From positions 1-20,670 of the forward strand of contig ONEU01000093.1 of NCBI GenBank assembly GCA_900316925.1: a stretch of 20,670 nt of DNA. The letters are read 5' to 3'. The stretch comes from an uncultured Eubacteriales bacterium (GTDB lineage Bacteria > Bacillota > Clostridia > Oscillospirales > Acutalibacteraceae). This document shows, piece after piece, positions 6,030-13,545 of the stretch. The position numbers and the translations under genes are program-made. The notes beneath the pieces are model-generated. The model saw only the letters and a list, made by a program, of their open reading frames with translations, made no database searches and was not told the DNA's origin. Position 1 is the first letter of the stretch. Each line of letters starts with the position of its first letter.

Positions 6030-7556
6030 ATGTTGAAATCAAGTAAAATCACAGCCATCCTCGTTTCCGCTTTACTGATCTGTTCCATGGCAGCCTGCTC
6101 CGCACAGGAGACCAAGACAACTGCTGACGTCAGGGCTGATGCCGCATCCGCACTCGAAAATACCGTTAACAACGGGACTACACTTGATGACATTATCGCA
6201 CAGAATAACGGCTCTTCTTCCAGGCCTGTCGAAAACAGTCAGTCATCGGACAGCTCCGGACAGGGCTCGGCGGCAGCCTCTTCTCAGAACGACAGCACCG
6301 ACACGTCTCAGACCTCTTCAACCGGTGATAACAGCCAGTCCTCCAGAAAAAACAAGAGCTCTCAGAGTACCGCTGACAGTACGGCTGACGCTTCCGAAGA
6401 TAACGGTACTGTGCAGAATACCGCCGGCAGCGGTTCGGAAACACAGAATGCTGCAGAAACCAATGTGACCGTCAGTACCGGCGGCAAGCTGGATGTCTCC
6501 GATCTTTTCAGCAGCCGTGATCTCAGGCAGGAGGCCGATCTGACAGATGCCAGCACCATTCAGGCTGCCGATAACAGTACACAGACGATCACGGAGGAGG
6601 GCGTGTATATCCTCACCGGAACTGCCAGCAACTTCACCGTCAGGGTGGAGGCTGACAAGGAAGCAAAGATTCAGCTTGTTCTGGATGGTCTGAACGTGAC
6701 CAATGACAGCTTTCCTGTGATCTATGTGGTTTCGGCTGACAAGTGCTTTATCACCACGACCAACAGCAGCAATACGCTCTCCGTGACAGGCAGCTTTACT
6801 GCCGACGGTGACACCAATACCGATGCGGTGATTTACAGCAAGGATGACCTGGTATTCAACGGCGTGGGTACGCTCAGCATCACCTCTTCTCAGGGCAACG
6901 GTATCTCCGGTAAGGATGATATCAAGTTCACCGGCGGTACTTACAGCATCACCAGTGCTCTTGACAGCGTTGAAGCCAATGATTCCATCTCCGTCTATGA
7001 CGGCAGCTTCACCATCACATCCAACAAGGACGGTTTCCACAGCGAGAACAGTGACGATGATACTGTCGGCTGGATCTTCATTCAGAACGGGACTTTCAAT
7101 ATCACCGCCGCCAGCGACGCCATTCAGGCAACTACCGTTGCACAGATTAACGGCGGTACCCTTACACTCAATGCTTCCGAAGGAATTGAAGCTACCTATG
7201 TTCAGATCAACGGCGGGGATATCTCCATCACTGCATCTGACGACGGTATCAACGGGGCTCAGAAGAGCAAGAGCTTTGGCACTCCGACGATCGAGTTCAA
7301 CGGCGGCAACATCACCATCGTGATGGGCCAGGGCGATACCGATGCGGTTGACGCTAACGGTAATATCGTGGTCAACGGCGGTACCATCAATGTCACCGCT
7401 CAGATGTCTTCCTTCGATTATGACGGCTCTGCCCAGTATAATGGCGGTACCATCATCATCAACGGTCAGCAGGTGGATTCCATCCCGCAGTCCATGATGG
7501 GCGGCAGAGGCGGTATGAACGGCGGCTTCGGCGGCAGAGGCGGCATGGGCTTCTGA
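6030..7556 (+). CDS. Cthe_2159-like carbohydrate-binding beta-helix lipoprotein
   Basis: A 508-residue protein; AAGGAGG lies 8 bases before the ATG. Residues 1-23 are a lipoprotein signal with lipobox MAAC (Cys23), so the protein should be tethered to the outer face of the membrane. Residues about 50-145 are a Ser/Thr/Asn/Gln-rich linker long enough to cross the cell wall. From about 185 to 480 short strands recur in the pattern NGGTxxIxAxxDAIxA (for example FTGGTYSIT, INGGTLTL, INGGDISIT, FNGGNITI, VNGGTINVT), as in the right-handed beta-helix of the 'carbohydrate-binding domain-containing' family founded by Cthe_2159, which binds cellulose and polygalacturonate. The acidic turns fit calcium sites. 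The end is glycine-rich (GGRGGMNGGFGGRGG), as often in this family. The ligand here is inferred. Confidence 0.88.
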   Translation: MLKSSKITAILVSALLICSMAACSAQETKTTADVRADAASALENTVNNGTTLDDIIAQNNGSSSRPVENSQSSDSSGQGSAAASSQNDSTDTSQTSSTGDNSQSSRKNKSSQSTADSTADASEDNGTVQNTAGSGSETQNAAETNVTVSTGGKLDVSDLFSSRDLRQEADLTDASTIQAADNSTQTITEEGVYILTGTASNFTVRVEADKEAKIQLVLDGLNVTNDSFPVIYVVSADKCFITTTNSSNTLSVTGSFTADGDTNTDAVIYSKDDLVFNGVGTLSITSSQGNGISGKDDIKFTGGTYSITSALDSVEANDSISVYDGSFTITSNKDGFHSENSDDDTVGWIFIQNGTFNITAASDAIQATTVAQINGGTLTLNASEGIEATYVQINGGDISITASDDGINGAQKSKSFGTPTIEFNGGNITIVMGQGDTDAVDANGNIVVNGGTINVTAQMSSFDYDGSAQYNGGTIIINGQQVDSIPQSMMGGRGGMNGGFGGRGGMGF

Positions 7557-7574
7557 TCCCTCACCGCTTCCGGG

Positions 7575-7604
7575 TTTAACGGTATCAAAGCAATTTGATA
7601 TAAA
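7575..7604 (+). promoter_or_regulatory. Weak candidate promoter of the repeat-protein gene
   Basis: TTTAAC (7575-7580), an 18-base spacer and TATAAA (7599-7604). No terminator separates the lipoprotein gene from the next one, so co-transcription is equally likely. Confidence 0.3.
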
Positions 7605-7629
7605 AACAATTAGAAAGGATATGGTCAAC

Positions 7630-8286
7630 ATGAAAAAGGGTAAGATTTTTGCCATCACCTGCAGTCTGGCTGCCGTCATCATGGCAGGAAGTGCACTGCC
7701 GGTAATGGCAGCGGATGCATCGGGAGCGGCTGCCGAGACACCGTCCGTTTCCCAGCAGGCCTCCGAAACGGAGAAAACACCTTCCTCCGGCACGACTGAC
7801 GGTACTCAGAAGACCCGCAAGGCAAAGAAAGCAAAGCCTTCGGGAACGAGTGACCAGGCTACCGACGGCACCACGGACGGTACGCAGAAGACCCACAGGG
7901 CCAAGAAAGCAAAGCCTTCGGGAACGAGTGACCAGACCACCGGCGGCACCACGGACGGTACGCAGAAGACCCACAGGGTCAAGAAAGCAAAGCCTTCGGG
8001 AACGAGTGACCAGACCACCGGCGGCACCACGGACGGCACGCAGAAGACCCACAGGGCCAAGAAAGCAAAGCCTTCGAGAACGAGTAACCAGACCACCGAC
8101 GGTACCACGGACGGCACGCAGAAGACCCACAGGGCCAAGAAAGCAAAGCCTTCGGGAACGAGTGACCAGACCACCGACGGTACCACGGACGGCACCCAGA
8201 AGACCCGCAAGGCCGGAAAATCCAAGTCTGCCGACAGTACGCAGACCCTTCCCGGCACAACAGCCGCAGAAACAACATCAGCATAA
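7630..8286 (+). CDS. Small secreted protein of 26-residue tandem repeats
   Basis: A 218-residue protein. The ATG at 7630 is chosen because AGAAAGGA (7612-7619) sits 10 bases upstream and the resulting MKKGK start makes a proper signal peptide; the ATG at 7621 touches the ribosome site. Residues 1-27 form the signal peptide, with cleavage near VMA-AD. After a short Ala/Ser/Glu segment come five full and one partial repeat, each pairing a neutral to acidic part (GTSDQTTDGTTDGT) with a cationic part (QKTHRAKKAKPS). No known domain, membrane anchor or cysteine is present in the mature part. It is probably disordered and basic. A role in binding cell-wall polymers, nucleic acid or the neighbouring surface proteins is speculation. 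It lies 73 bases after the lipoprotein gene. Confidence 0.8.
   Translation: MKKGKIFAITCSLAAVIMAGSALPVMAADASGAAAETPSVSQQASETEKTPSSGTTDGTQKTRKAKKAKPSGTSDQATDGTTDGTQKTHRAKKAKPSGTSDQTTGGTTDGTQKTHRVKKAKPSGTSDQTTGGTTDGTQKTHRAKKAKPSRTSNQTTDGTTDGTQKTHRAKKAKPSGTSDQTTDGTTDGTQKTRKAGKSKSADSTQTLPGTTAAETTSA
7789..8229 (+). repeat. 78-base in-frame tandem repeat
   Basis: Full copies at 7789-7866, 7867-7944, 7945-8022, 8023-8100 and 8101-8178, then a partial copy from 8179. The unit is a multiple of three, so all reading frames stay open across the array, which explains long spurious frames on both strands. Copies differ at only a few positions, suggesting recent expansion. Confidence 0.92.
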
Positions 8287-8293
8287 CGACAAA

Positions 8294-8337
8294 ACAGGCA
8301 CAGTCACCCGGACAGAGCGACTGTGCCTGTATATTTT
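8294..8337. terminator. Bidirectional terminator between the repeat protein and ychF
   Basis: ACAGGCACAGTC and GACTGTGCCTGT pair perfectly around 13 bases. ATATTTT follows on the plus strand, and TTTTGT follows when read leftward. It serves the two convergent genes. Confidence 0.85.
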
Positions 8338-8401
8338 GAAAGAACAGCCGAAAGCAGCTATAAGGGCTGTGTCGGCGGATGATAGGAAACGTGAACCAGG
8401 G

Positions 8402-8418
8402 AGCGCAGGCTCTGCGCC
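8402..8418 (-). repeat. Short hairpin repeat shared with the right-end repeat
   Basis: On the minus strand, GGCGCAGAGCCTGCGC lies just after the ychF stop. The same 16 bases occur at 20526-20541 between blocks C and D of the right composite repeat. It folds as GCGCAG-AGC-CTGCGC. Confidence 0.65.
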
Positions 8419-8423
8419 GACGA

Positions 8424-9521
8424 TTAAACGTTGAAACGGAAAAGGACGATGTCACCGTCCTGCATGACGTATTCTTTGCCCTCGGAACGGACAAGTCCCT
8501 TCTCTTTGGCGGCAGCCATCGTGCCGCAGGCCATCAGATCGTCAAAGGCCACTACCTCGGCACGGATGAAGCCTCGCTCAAAGTCTGTGTGAATCTTTCC
8601 GGCGGCCTGGGGTGCTTTCGTGCCTTTGGTGATCGTCCAGGCGCGTACCTCCGGTTTGCCAGCGGTCAGATAGGAGATCAGTCCCAGCAGATCGTAGCAG
8701 GCATTGATGAGTCTGTCAAGACCTGACTGCTCCAGACCCATCTCCGAGAGGAACATCTCCTTCTCTTCAGGCTCCATGCCGGAAATCTCTGCCTCAATCT
8801 CTGCGCAGATCGGCAGTACGCCGGCGTGCTCCGAGGCGGCAATCTCCTTCACGGCGGCAAAATAGGGATTGCCGTCTGCCGAACCGTTCTGGAAATCGGT
8901 GTCGCTGAGGTTGGCTGCATAAATAATGGGCTTGTTCGTCAGCAGCGATACCGTGGACAGCAGCTCCGCTTCCTCCGGGGTACATTCTACCGAACGCGCT
9001 GCCTTTCCTTCATTCAGCGCTTCCTTCATGCGCTTGAAAAAGTCAAGCTCCGCCTGGTATTTCTTGTCGCCCTTGAGCAGCTTCATGGTCTTGTCGATCC
9101 GGCGGTCAAGAATCTCAATGTCCGACAGAATCAGCTCTACATTGATGGTCTCTATGTCACGGCGGGGGTCTATGCTGCCCTCTACATGAACGATATCATC
9201 GTTTTCAAAGCAGCGTACTACATGGACGATCGCATCTACTTCACGGATGTTGGCAAGGAATTTGTTGCCAAGTCCTTCACCCTTCGATGCTCCCTTGACC
9301 AGTCCGGCTATGTCTACGAACTCAATGGTGGCGGGTGTGTATTTTTCGGGCTGATACATCTCTGCCAACTTGTCCAGACGCTTGTCCGGAACGGCTACCA
9401 CGCCGACATTCGGCTCAATGGTGCAGAACGGATAGTTGGCCGACTGGGCGCCGGCATTGGTGATGGCATTGAACAGGGTGCTCTTGCCTACGTTCGGCAA
9501 GCCTACGATTCCTAATTTCAT
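8424..9521 (-). CDS. ychF: Redox-regulated ATPase YchF (Obg-related)
   Basis: A 365-residue protein, the usual length for the family. YchF is a ribosome-associated P-loop ATPase of the Obg group, linked to translation and stress control. The Walker A motif is GLPNVGKS (7-14). Switch and Walker B elements include FVDIAGLVKGASKGEGLG from about 68. The fourth nucleotide motif reads ANLSD rather than NKxD, as expected for this ATP-preferring family. A helical insertion follows the G domain, and the C-terminal TGS domain is visible from about 280 (LISYLTAGKPEVRAWTITKG). AAAGGAGA lies about 9 bases before the ATG. It is transcribed alone from its own promoter. Confidence 0.97.
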   Translation of the reverse strand: MKLGIVGLPNVGKSTLFNAITNAGAQSANYPFCTIEPNVGVVAVPDKRLDKLAEMYQPEKYTPATIEFVDIAGLVKGASKGEGLGNKFLANIREVDAIVHVVRCFENDDIVHVEGSIDPRRDIETINVELILSDIEILDRRIDKTMKLLKGDKKYQAELDFFKRMKEALNEGKAARSVECTPEEAELLSTVSLLTNKPIIYAANLSDTDFQNGSADGNPYFAAVKEIAASEHAGVLPICAEIEAEISGMEPEEKEMFLSEMGLEQSGLDRLINACYDLLGLISYLTAGKPEVRAWTITKGTKAPQAAGKIHTDFERGFIRAEVVAFDDLMACGTMAAAKEKGLVRSEGKEYVMQDGDIVLFRFNV

Positions 9522-9560
9522 TTTACTTCTATCTCCTTTGTTGTTCGGTCGCTATCGACT

Positions 9561-9589
9561 ATGATAACATAAAACGTGCATTTGTACAA
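9561..9589 (-). promoter_or_regulatory. Promoter of ychF
   Basis: On the minus strand TTGTAC (9584-9589), a 17-base spacer and TATCAT (9561-9566), about 40 bases upstream of the start codon. Confidence 0.65.
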
Positions 9590-9651
9590 TATTCCGGCAG
9601 AATATTTCCCGGTAATCATGGATCCGCGGATGTTCCACCGGTTGCCGGTGC

Positions 9652-10029
9652 TTATGTGCCGATGACGCTCTCCAGCGCCAGGACGGCGTTGCGGCAGCAG
9701 TCTTCACAGCTGCACAGCGGCTTGCCTGTGCCGGCGCCCTTCAGATCACCGCATACGGTAGCACCGCAGCGCTGCTCAAATTCCGCCAGTATCTGCCGGG
9801 TGAGCATCGAGGTGGGGCGGCCGGTGGTATTCAGCATTCCGGCGGCAATGGATGCACCGCACAGCGCCCCGCAGGTGGCTTTCAGACAGCCCATGCCCGA
9901 GCCGAAGCCCGAACCGATGGCCAGCAGTTCTTTTTCGTCCAGCGGCAGCTTATCCGCCATGGCCAGCAATACGGCCTGACAGCAGTTGCAGCTTCTTTTC
10001 AGTTGTGCGGCTTTTTCAGCTCTGCTCAT
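9652..10029 (-). CDS. C_GCAxxG_C_C family probable redox protein
   Basis: A 125-residue protein from the ATG at 10029; GAAGGAG lies 8 bases upstream, while the in-frame GTG at 10038 overlaps that site and is rejected. It carries 12 cysteines in the family's spacing: SCNCCQAVL near the N-terminus, GCLKATCGALCGA in the middle, RCGATVCGD, and a terminal CSCEDCC cluster. Members of this family are thought to be redox-active or metal-binding, but their reaction is not established. No signal peptide is present, so it is cytoplasmic. It is the second gene of a two-gene unit, 13 bases after the thioesterase. Confidence 0.85.
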   Translation of the reverse strand: MSRAEKAAQLKRSCNCCQAVLLAMADKLPLDEKELLAIGSGFGSGMGCLKATCGALCGASIAAGMLNTTGRPTSMLTRQILAEFEQRCGATVCGDLKGAGTGKPLCSCEDCCRNAVLALESVIGT

Positions 10030-10042
10030 CTTGAACACTCCT

Positions 10043-10432
10043 TCAGATCTTACTGTTTGTTTTTTCCATAAAGCGCTCCGCTTTTACCGTGAAACGTTCG
10101 TGCTTTCCTTTTGCAATCAGTCCTGCTCCGTCGGAAGCCTCCACGTCGAAGCAGTATTTGCGGCCGTCGGTCTGTGTGAGGACGGCTCTGGCGGTGACAA
10201 CAGCACCTACGGGCGTGGCGCTGAGGTGTTCGATACTAATCATCGTTCCAACGGTCGTGATGCCTGCTTCCAGACCGTTTTCCACTGCCCGGCAGGCGGC
10301 CTGCTCCATCAGCGCTACGACTGCCGGGGTGGCGAGAACAGCCAGCGAACCGCTGCCCATTGTCTGGGCGGTGGTGCTTTCGGTAACGGTCATCTCCGCT
10401 GTGGCAGAAGCGCCTATGCTGATTTGCTCCAT
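10043..10432 (-). CDS. FlK-like hotdog-fold acyl-CoA thioesterase
   Basis: A 129-residue single-domain protein; AAGGAGG lies 8 bases before the ATG. The sequence fits the thioesterase family that includes fluoroacetyl-CoA thioesterase FlK. Thr35 (LATP), Glu43 (LMEQAA) and His69 (SIEHL) have the same mutual spacing as the catalytic Thr42, Glu50 and His76 of FlK. Such proteins in anaerobes are widespread and unlikely to act on fluoroacetyl-CoA; a general acyl-CoA thioesterase role is inferred. It is the first gene of the leftward unit with the cysteine-rich protein, and it is divergent from the DUF1624 gene across a shared -10 region. Confidence 0.85.
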   Translation of the reverse strand: MEQISIGASATAEMTVTESTTAQTMGSGSLAVLATPAVVALMEQAACRAVENGLEAGITTVGTMISIEHLSATPVGAVVTARAVLTQTDGRKYCFDVEASDGAGLIAKGKHERFTVKAERFMEKTNSKI

Positions 10433-10445
10433 GTCATTTTCCTCC

Positions 10446-10474
10446 TTGATTCTGAAACCTATAACTGATATAAT
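10446..10474 (+). promoter_or_regulatory. Promoter of the DUF1624-tex-HAD unit
   Basis: TTGATT (10446-10451), a 17-base spacer and a perfect TATAAT (10469-10474). The -10 forms the left half of the palindrome TATAATATTATA (10469-10480), whose right half is the -10 of the opposite promoter. Confidence 0.75.
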
Positions 10475-10502
10475 ATTATAGCATAATCAAGTGTAAAAGC
10501 AA
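10475..10502 (-). promoter_or_regulatory. Promoter of the thioesterase unit
   Basis: On the minus strand TTGCTT (10497-10502), a 16-base spacer and a perfect TATAAT (10475-10480). It is face to face with the rightward promoter and overlaps its expected start point. Confidence 0.75.
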
Positions 10503-10536
10503 GTAATGTCTGAAAATTTCAAGGGGGGGAGCTTTT

Positions 10537-11349
10537 ATGGCGGAGGAAGCCAAAAGCACATCCAAGGAACCGAAGCAGAAGCCCCGGATTCATCTGATTG
10601 ATGAACTGCGCGGCTTTGCGATCTTCTGTATGGTGTTTTTTCATGCCTTCTTTACAGTGGGCTATATTTTTAATATCTCCTGGGGACAATGGCTCTATCA
10701 TTTCTTTGTGCCTGCTGAACCGTTTTTTGCGGGCTTGTTCATCCTGATTTCGGGGGTGGCGTGTAATCTGAGTCATTCCAATCTGGAACGGGGCGTGAAG
10801 CTGGCGCTCATTGCGCTGATCGTCACGCTGGTGACCTTTCTTGCCAAGGATCTGATCGGTGAACAGAACCTCATCCAATTCGGTATCCTGCACATGCTGG
10901 CCTGCGGGATGCTCTTGTACGGCCTGAGCAATAAGTATCTCAAGCTCGTTCCTTCGTGGCTGGGGATCCTGTTGAATGTCGTGCTGTTTGTGATTACGTT
11001 CCAGATCGTTGACGGTTACTTCGGCATCCCTTATCTGCTCTCGGTCAGGATTCCGGAGTCGTGGTATTCCACTTCCTTTTTGTTCATGTTCGGACTGCCC
11101 AACAAGGATTTCATTTCCAGCGACTATTTTCCGCTGTTTCCGTGGATATTCCTGTTTCTGGTGGGTACCTATCTCGGCAGGATCGGGATCAGGAAAAAAT
11201 TCCCGAAATTCATGTTCAAGAAGCGGCTGGGCTTTTTCGGCTTCCTGGGCAGACATTCTCTTCTCATCTACCTGGTGCATCAGCCAGTTATTATCGGTAT
11301 CTGCTATGCGGTGCAGTGGATCATCTCCCTGTTCCCACATGGCGCCTGA
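10537..11349 (+). CDS. DUF1624 / heparan-alpha-glucosaminide acetyltransferase-like membrane protein
   Basis: A 270-residue integral membrane protein; a G-rich ribosome site (GGGGGGAG) lies about 6 bases before the ATG. A charged N-terminus (1-18) precedes the family signature IDELRGFAIFCMVFFH (21-36) in the first membrane segment. Further hydrophobic segments lie at about 62-78, 86-104, 113-130, 136-157, 200-214 and 240-266. The conserved histidine-bearing end GRHSLLIYLVHQP is at 238-250. Relatives transfer acyl groups across the membrane to sugars or other cell-surface acceptors; the acceptor here is unknown. It is first in a rightward unit, 30 bases before tex. Confidence 0.88.
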   Translation: MAEEAKSTSKEPKQKPRIHLIDELRGFAIFCMVFFHAFFTVGYIFNISWGQWLYHFFVPAEPFFAGLFILISGVACNLSHSNLERGVKLALIALIVTLVTFLAKDLIGEQNLIQFGILHMLACGMLLYGLSNKYLKLVPSWLGILLNVVLFVITFQIVDGYFGIPYLLSVRIPESWYSTSFLFMFGLPNKDFISSDYFPLFPWIFLFLVGTYLGRIGIRKKFPKFMFKKRLGFFGFLGRHSLLIYLVHQPVIIGICYAVQWIISLFPHGA

Positions 11350-11379
11350 TGCCGTATTTCAAGAAAAAGGAAGGTTACC

Positions 11380-13518
11380 ATGAATTACGCAGAACAGTTG
11401 TCAAAAGAATTTTCGATCAAAGAAGAATACGCACAGAATATCATTACCCTGCTGGACGAGGGCAATACCATTCCCTTTATCGCACGTTACCGGAAGGAGC
11501 TGCACGGCACTCTCGATGACCAGACCATCCGTGAAATCAGTGAAAGGCTGGAATATCTGCGCAGTCTCGACAAGCGCCGGGAGGAGGTTTCCGGTCTGAT
11601 TGACGGTCTGGGACTGCTCACCGATGAGATCACCGCAGCACTTGCCAATGCGGTGATGCTGTCGGAGATCGAGGATATCTACCGTCCGTTCAAGCCCAAG
11701 AGAAAGACCAGGGCGTCTGTTGCCAAGGAGAAGGGCTTGCAGGGACTGGCCGATCTGCTCGTGGCACAGGGGCAGGAGGAGCCGCAGCAGGCGGCAGAGC
11801 AGTATGTGGATGCCGAAAAGGGCGTAGAAACGGTGGAGGACGCCCTGCAGGGAGCAATGGATATCATTGCCGAGCAGGTGTCCGATAATGCCGAGATCCG
11901 CAAGCGCCTGAAGAATATTATCCGTCTGAATGCACTGCTCCGTACCAGGGCGGCCGACCCGGAAGCCAAGAGTGTGTATGATAAATACTACGACCACAGC
12001 GAACCGGTCAAGGCAATTCCCGGTCACCGCGTACTGGCTATTGACAGGGGAGAGCGTGAGGGCTTTCTGAAGGTGGGAATTGATATTGAGGCGGCAAAAT
12101 GCCTGAATATCATCTACCGTCTGACTGTCAGCGCCGATAACGCCTGCAGCGACCTGGTGAAAAAGGCCTGTGACGACGCCTATTCCCGTCTGATCTTCCC
12201 GTCGGTGGAGCGGGAGATCCGTTCCGAACTGACAGAGGCTGCCGATGAGCAGTCTATCAAGCTGTTTGCTCTCAATCTGCGTCAGCTCCTGATGCAGCCG
12301 CCGGTAAAGGGCTATACCGTGATCGGCCTTGACCCCGGTTACCGTACCGGCTGTAAGTTAGCAGTGGTGGATCCCACCGGCAGAGTGCTCGATACGGCGG
12401 TGATCTATCCTACCCACAGCGAGAATCAGGTGAAGAAGTCGAAGCAGGTGCTCAAGGACATGATCCGGCGCCACCATGCCCAGGTGATTTCCATCGGCAA
12501 CGGCACCGCTACCAGGGAAACGGAGATGTTCGCGGCCGAGGTGATCGGTGAGATCGACGAGAAGGTTTCCTATATGATCGTCAGTGAAGCGGGGGCCTCC
12601 GTGTATTCCGCCTCCAAGCTGGCGGCTGCGGAGATGCCGGAACTGGATCTGACGCTGCGCAGCGCGGTGTCCATCGCCAGAAGGTTACAGGACCCGCTGG
12701 CGGAGTTGGTGAAAATTGAGCCAAAGGCCATCGGCGTGGGACAATATCAGCATGATATGCCGCAGAAGCGGCTTGGTGAAGCCCTTGACGGTGTGGTGGA
12801 GGACTGCGTGAATACCGTTGGCGCCGACCTCAACACTGCGTCTCCTTCCTTGCTGGCAAGAGTGGCCGGTGTGAGTGCGGCCGTGTCGAAGAATATCGTG
12901 GCTTACCGGGAAGAAAACGGCGCTTTTACCTCCCGTGCGGAGTTGAAGAAGGTCTCCAAGCTCGGTCCCAAGGCGTTTGAGCAGTGTGCGGGTTTCCTGC
13001 GTGTTGCGGAGAGCAGGAATCCTCTGGATAATACCGCCGTTCATCCGGAATCCTACGATGCCGCCAAAAAGCTGCTGGCACTTTGCGGGTACCAGCTTTC
13101 GGATGTTGCCGGAAGAGGTCTTTCGGAGCTGCGCAAAAGGGTGGAGGAGATCGGTCTGCAAAAGGCCGCTGACGAGATCGGAACGGGCGTTCCCACCCTG
13201 TCGGATATGATTACCGAGCTGACCAAGCCCGGTCGTGACCCCCGTGATGAGCTGCCGCCGCCGATTTTACGGACCGATGTGCTCGACATCAAGGACCTGA
13301 AGCCCGGAATGGAGCTGAAGGGGACGGTGCGCAACGTGATCGACTTCGGTGCGTTTGTGGATATCGGCGTTCACCAGGACGGTCTGGTGCATATTTCACA
13401 GATCAGCCATACCCGGATCAAGCATCCCTCAGAGGTGCTGAAGGTAGGCGATGTGGTGAACGTGAAGGTGCTGAGCATTGACGCCGAAAAGGGAAGAATC
13501 TCTTTGACCATGAAGTAA
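11380..13518 (+). CDS. tex: Tex family transcription accessory / RNA-binding protein
   Basis: A 712-residue protein, the normal length; AAGGAAGG lies 5 bases before the ATG. Domains in order: an N-terminal helical Tex_N region (1-190, with IPFIARYRKE at 28-37); a YqgF/RuvC-like fold from about 309 (GYTVIGLDPGYRTGCKLAVVD); helix-hairpin-helix segments at about 480-555 (TASPSLLARVAGVS, AFTSRAELKKV); and a C-terminal S1 domain (about 640-712, GMELKGTVRNVIDFGAFVDIGV). Tex is a cytoplasmic nucleic-acid-binding protein that affects transcription and RNA handling. The gene sits between the DUF1624 and HAD genes with gaps of 27-30 bases. Confidence 0.97.
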   Translation: MNYAEQLSKEFSIKEEYAQNIITLLDEGNTIPFIARYRKELHGTLDDQTIREISERLEYLRSLDKRREEVSGLIDGLGLLTDEITAALANAVMLSEIEDIYRPFKPKRKTRASVAKEKGLQGLADLLVAQGQEEPQQAAEQYVDAEKGVETVEDALQGAMDIIAEQVSDNAEIRKRLKNIIRLNALLRTRAADPEAKSVYDKYYDHSEPVKAIPGHRVLAIDRGEREGFLKVGIDIEAAKCLNIIYRLTVSADNACSDLVKKACDDAYSRLIFPSVEREIRSELTEAADEQSIKLFALNLRQLLMQPPVKGYTVIGLDPGYRTGCKLAVVDPTGRVLDTAVIYPTHSENQVKKSKQVLKDMIRRHHAQVISIGNGTATRETEMFAAEVIGEIDEKVSYMIVSEAGASVYSASKLAAAEMPELDLTLRSAVSIARRLQDPLAELVKIEPKAIGVGQYQHDMPQKRLGEALDGVVEDCVNTVGADLNTASPSLLARVAGVSAAVSKNIVAYREENGAFTSRAELKKVSKLGPKAFEQCAGFLRVAESRNPLDNTAVHPESYDAAKKLLALCGYQLSDVAGRGLSELRKRVEEIGLQKAADEIGTGVPTLSDMITELTKPGRDPRDELPPPILRTDVLDIKDLKPGMELKGTVRNVIDFGAFVDIGVHQDGLVHISQISHTRIKHPSEVLKVGDVVNVKVLSIDAEKGRISLTMK

Positions 13519-13545
13519 TCAGACTGCGGAGAAGGATTGGAAAAT

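Noticed and set aside
6318..7793. 491-codon open frame opposite the beta-helix lipoprotein
   Set aside because: No ribosome site or known domain. It crosses two genes with strong evidence on the other strand and arises from their codon bias.
7789..8229. Possible CRISPR array
   Set aside because: The units are contiguous 78-base coding repeats with no unique spacers, and no cas gene is present.
7585..8434. Several long frames on both strands over the 78-base array
   Set aside because: A tandem unit divisible by three keeps any open frame open. Only the plus-strand frame from 7630 has a signal peptide and ribosome site.
10519..11340. 273-codon frame opposite the DUF1624 gene
   Set aside because: Its His/Gln/Arg-rich composition is typical of the reverse of a hydrophobic membrane-protein gene; no start signal is seen.
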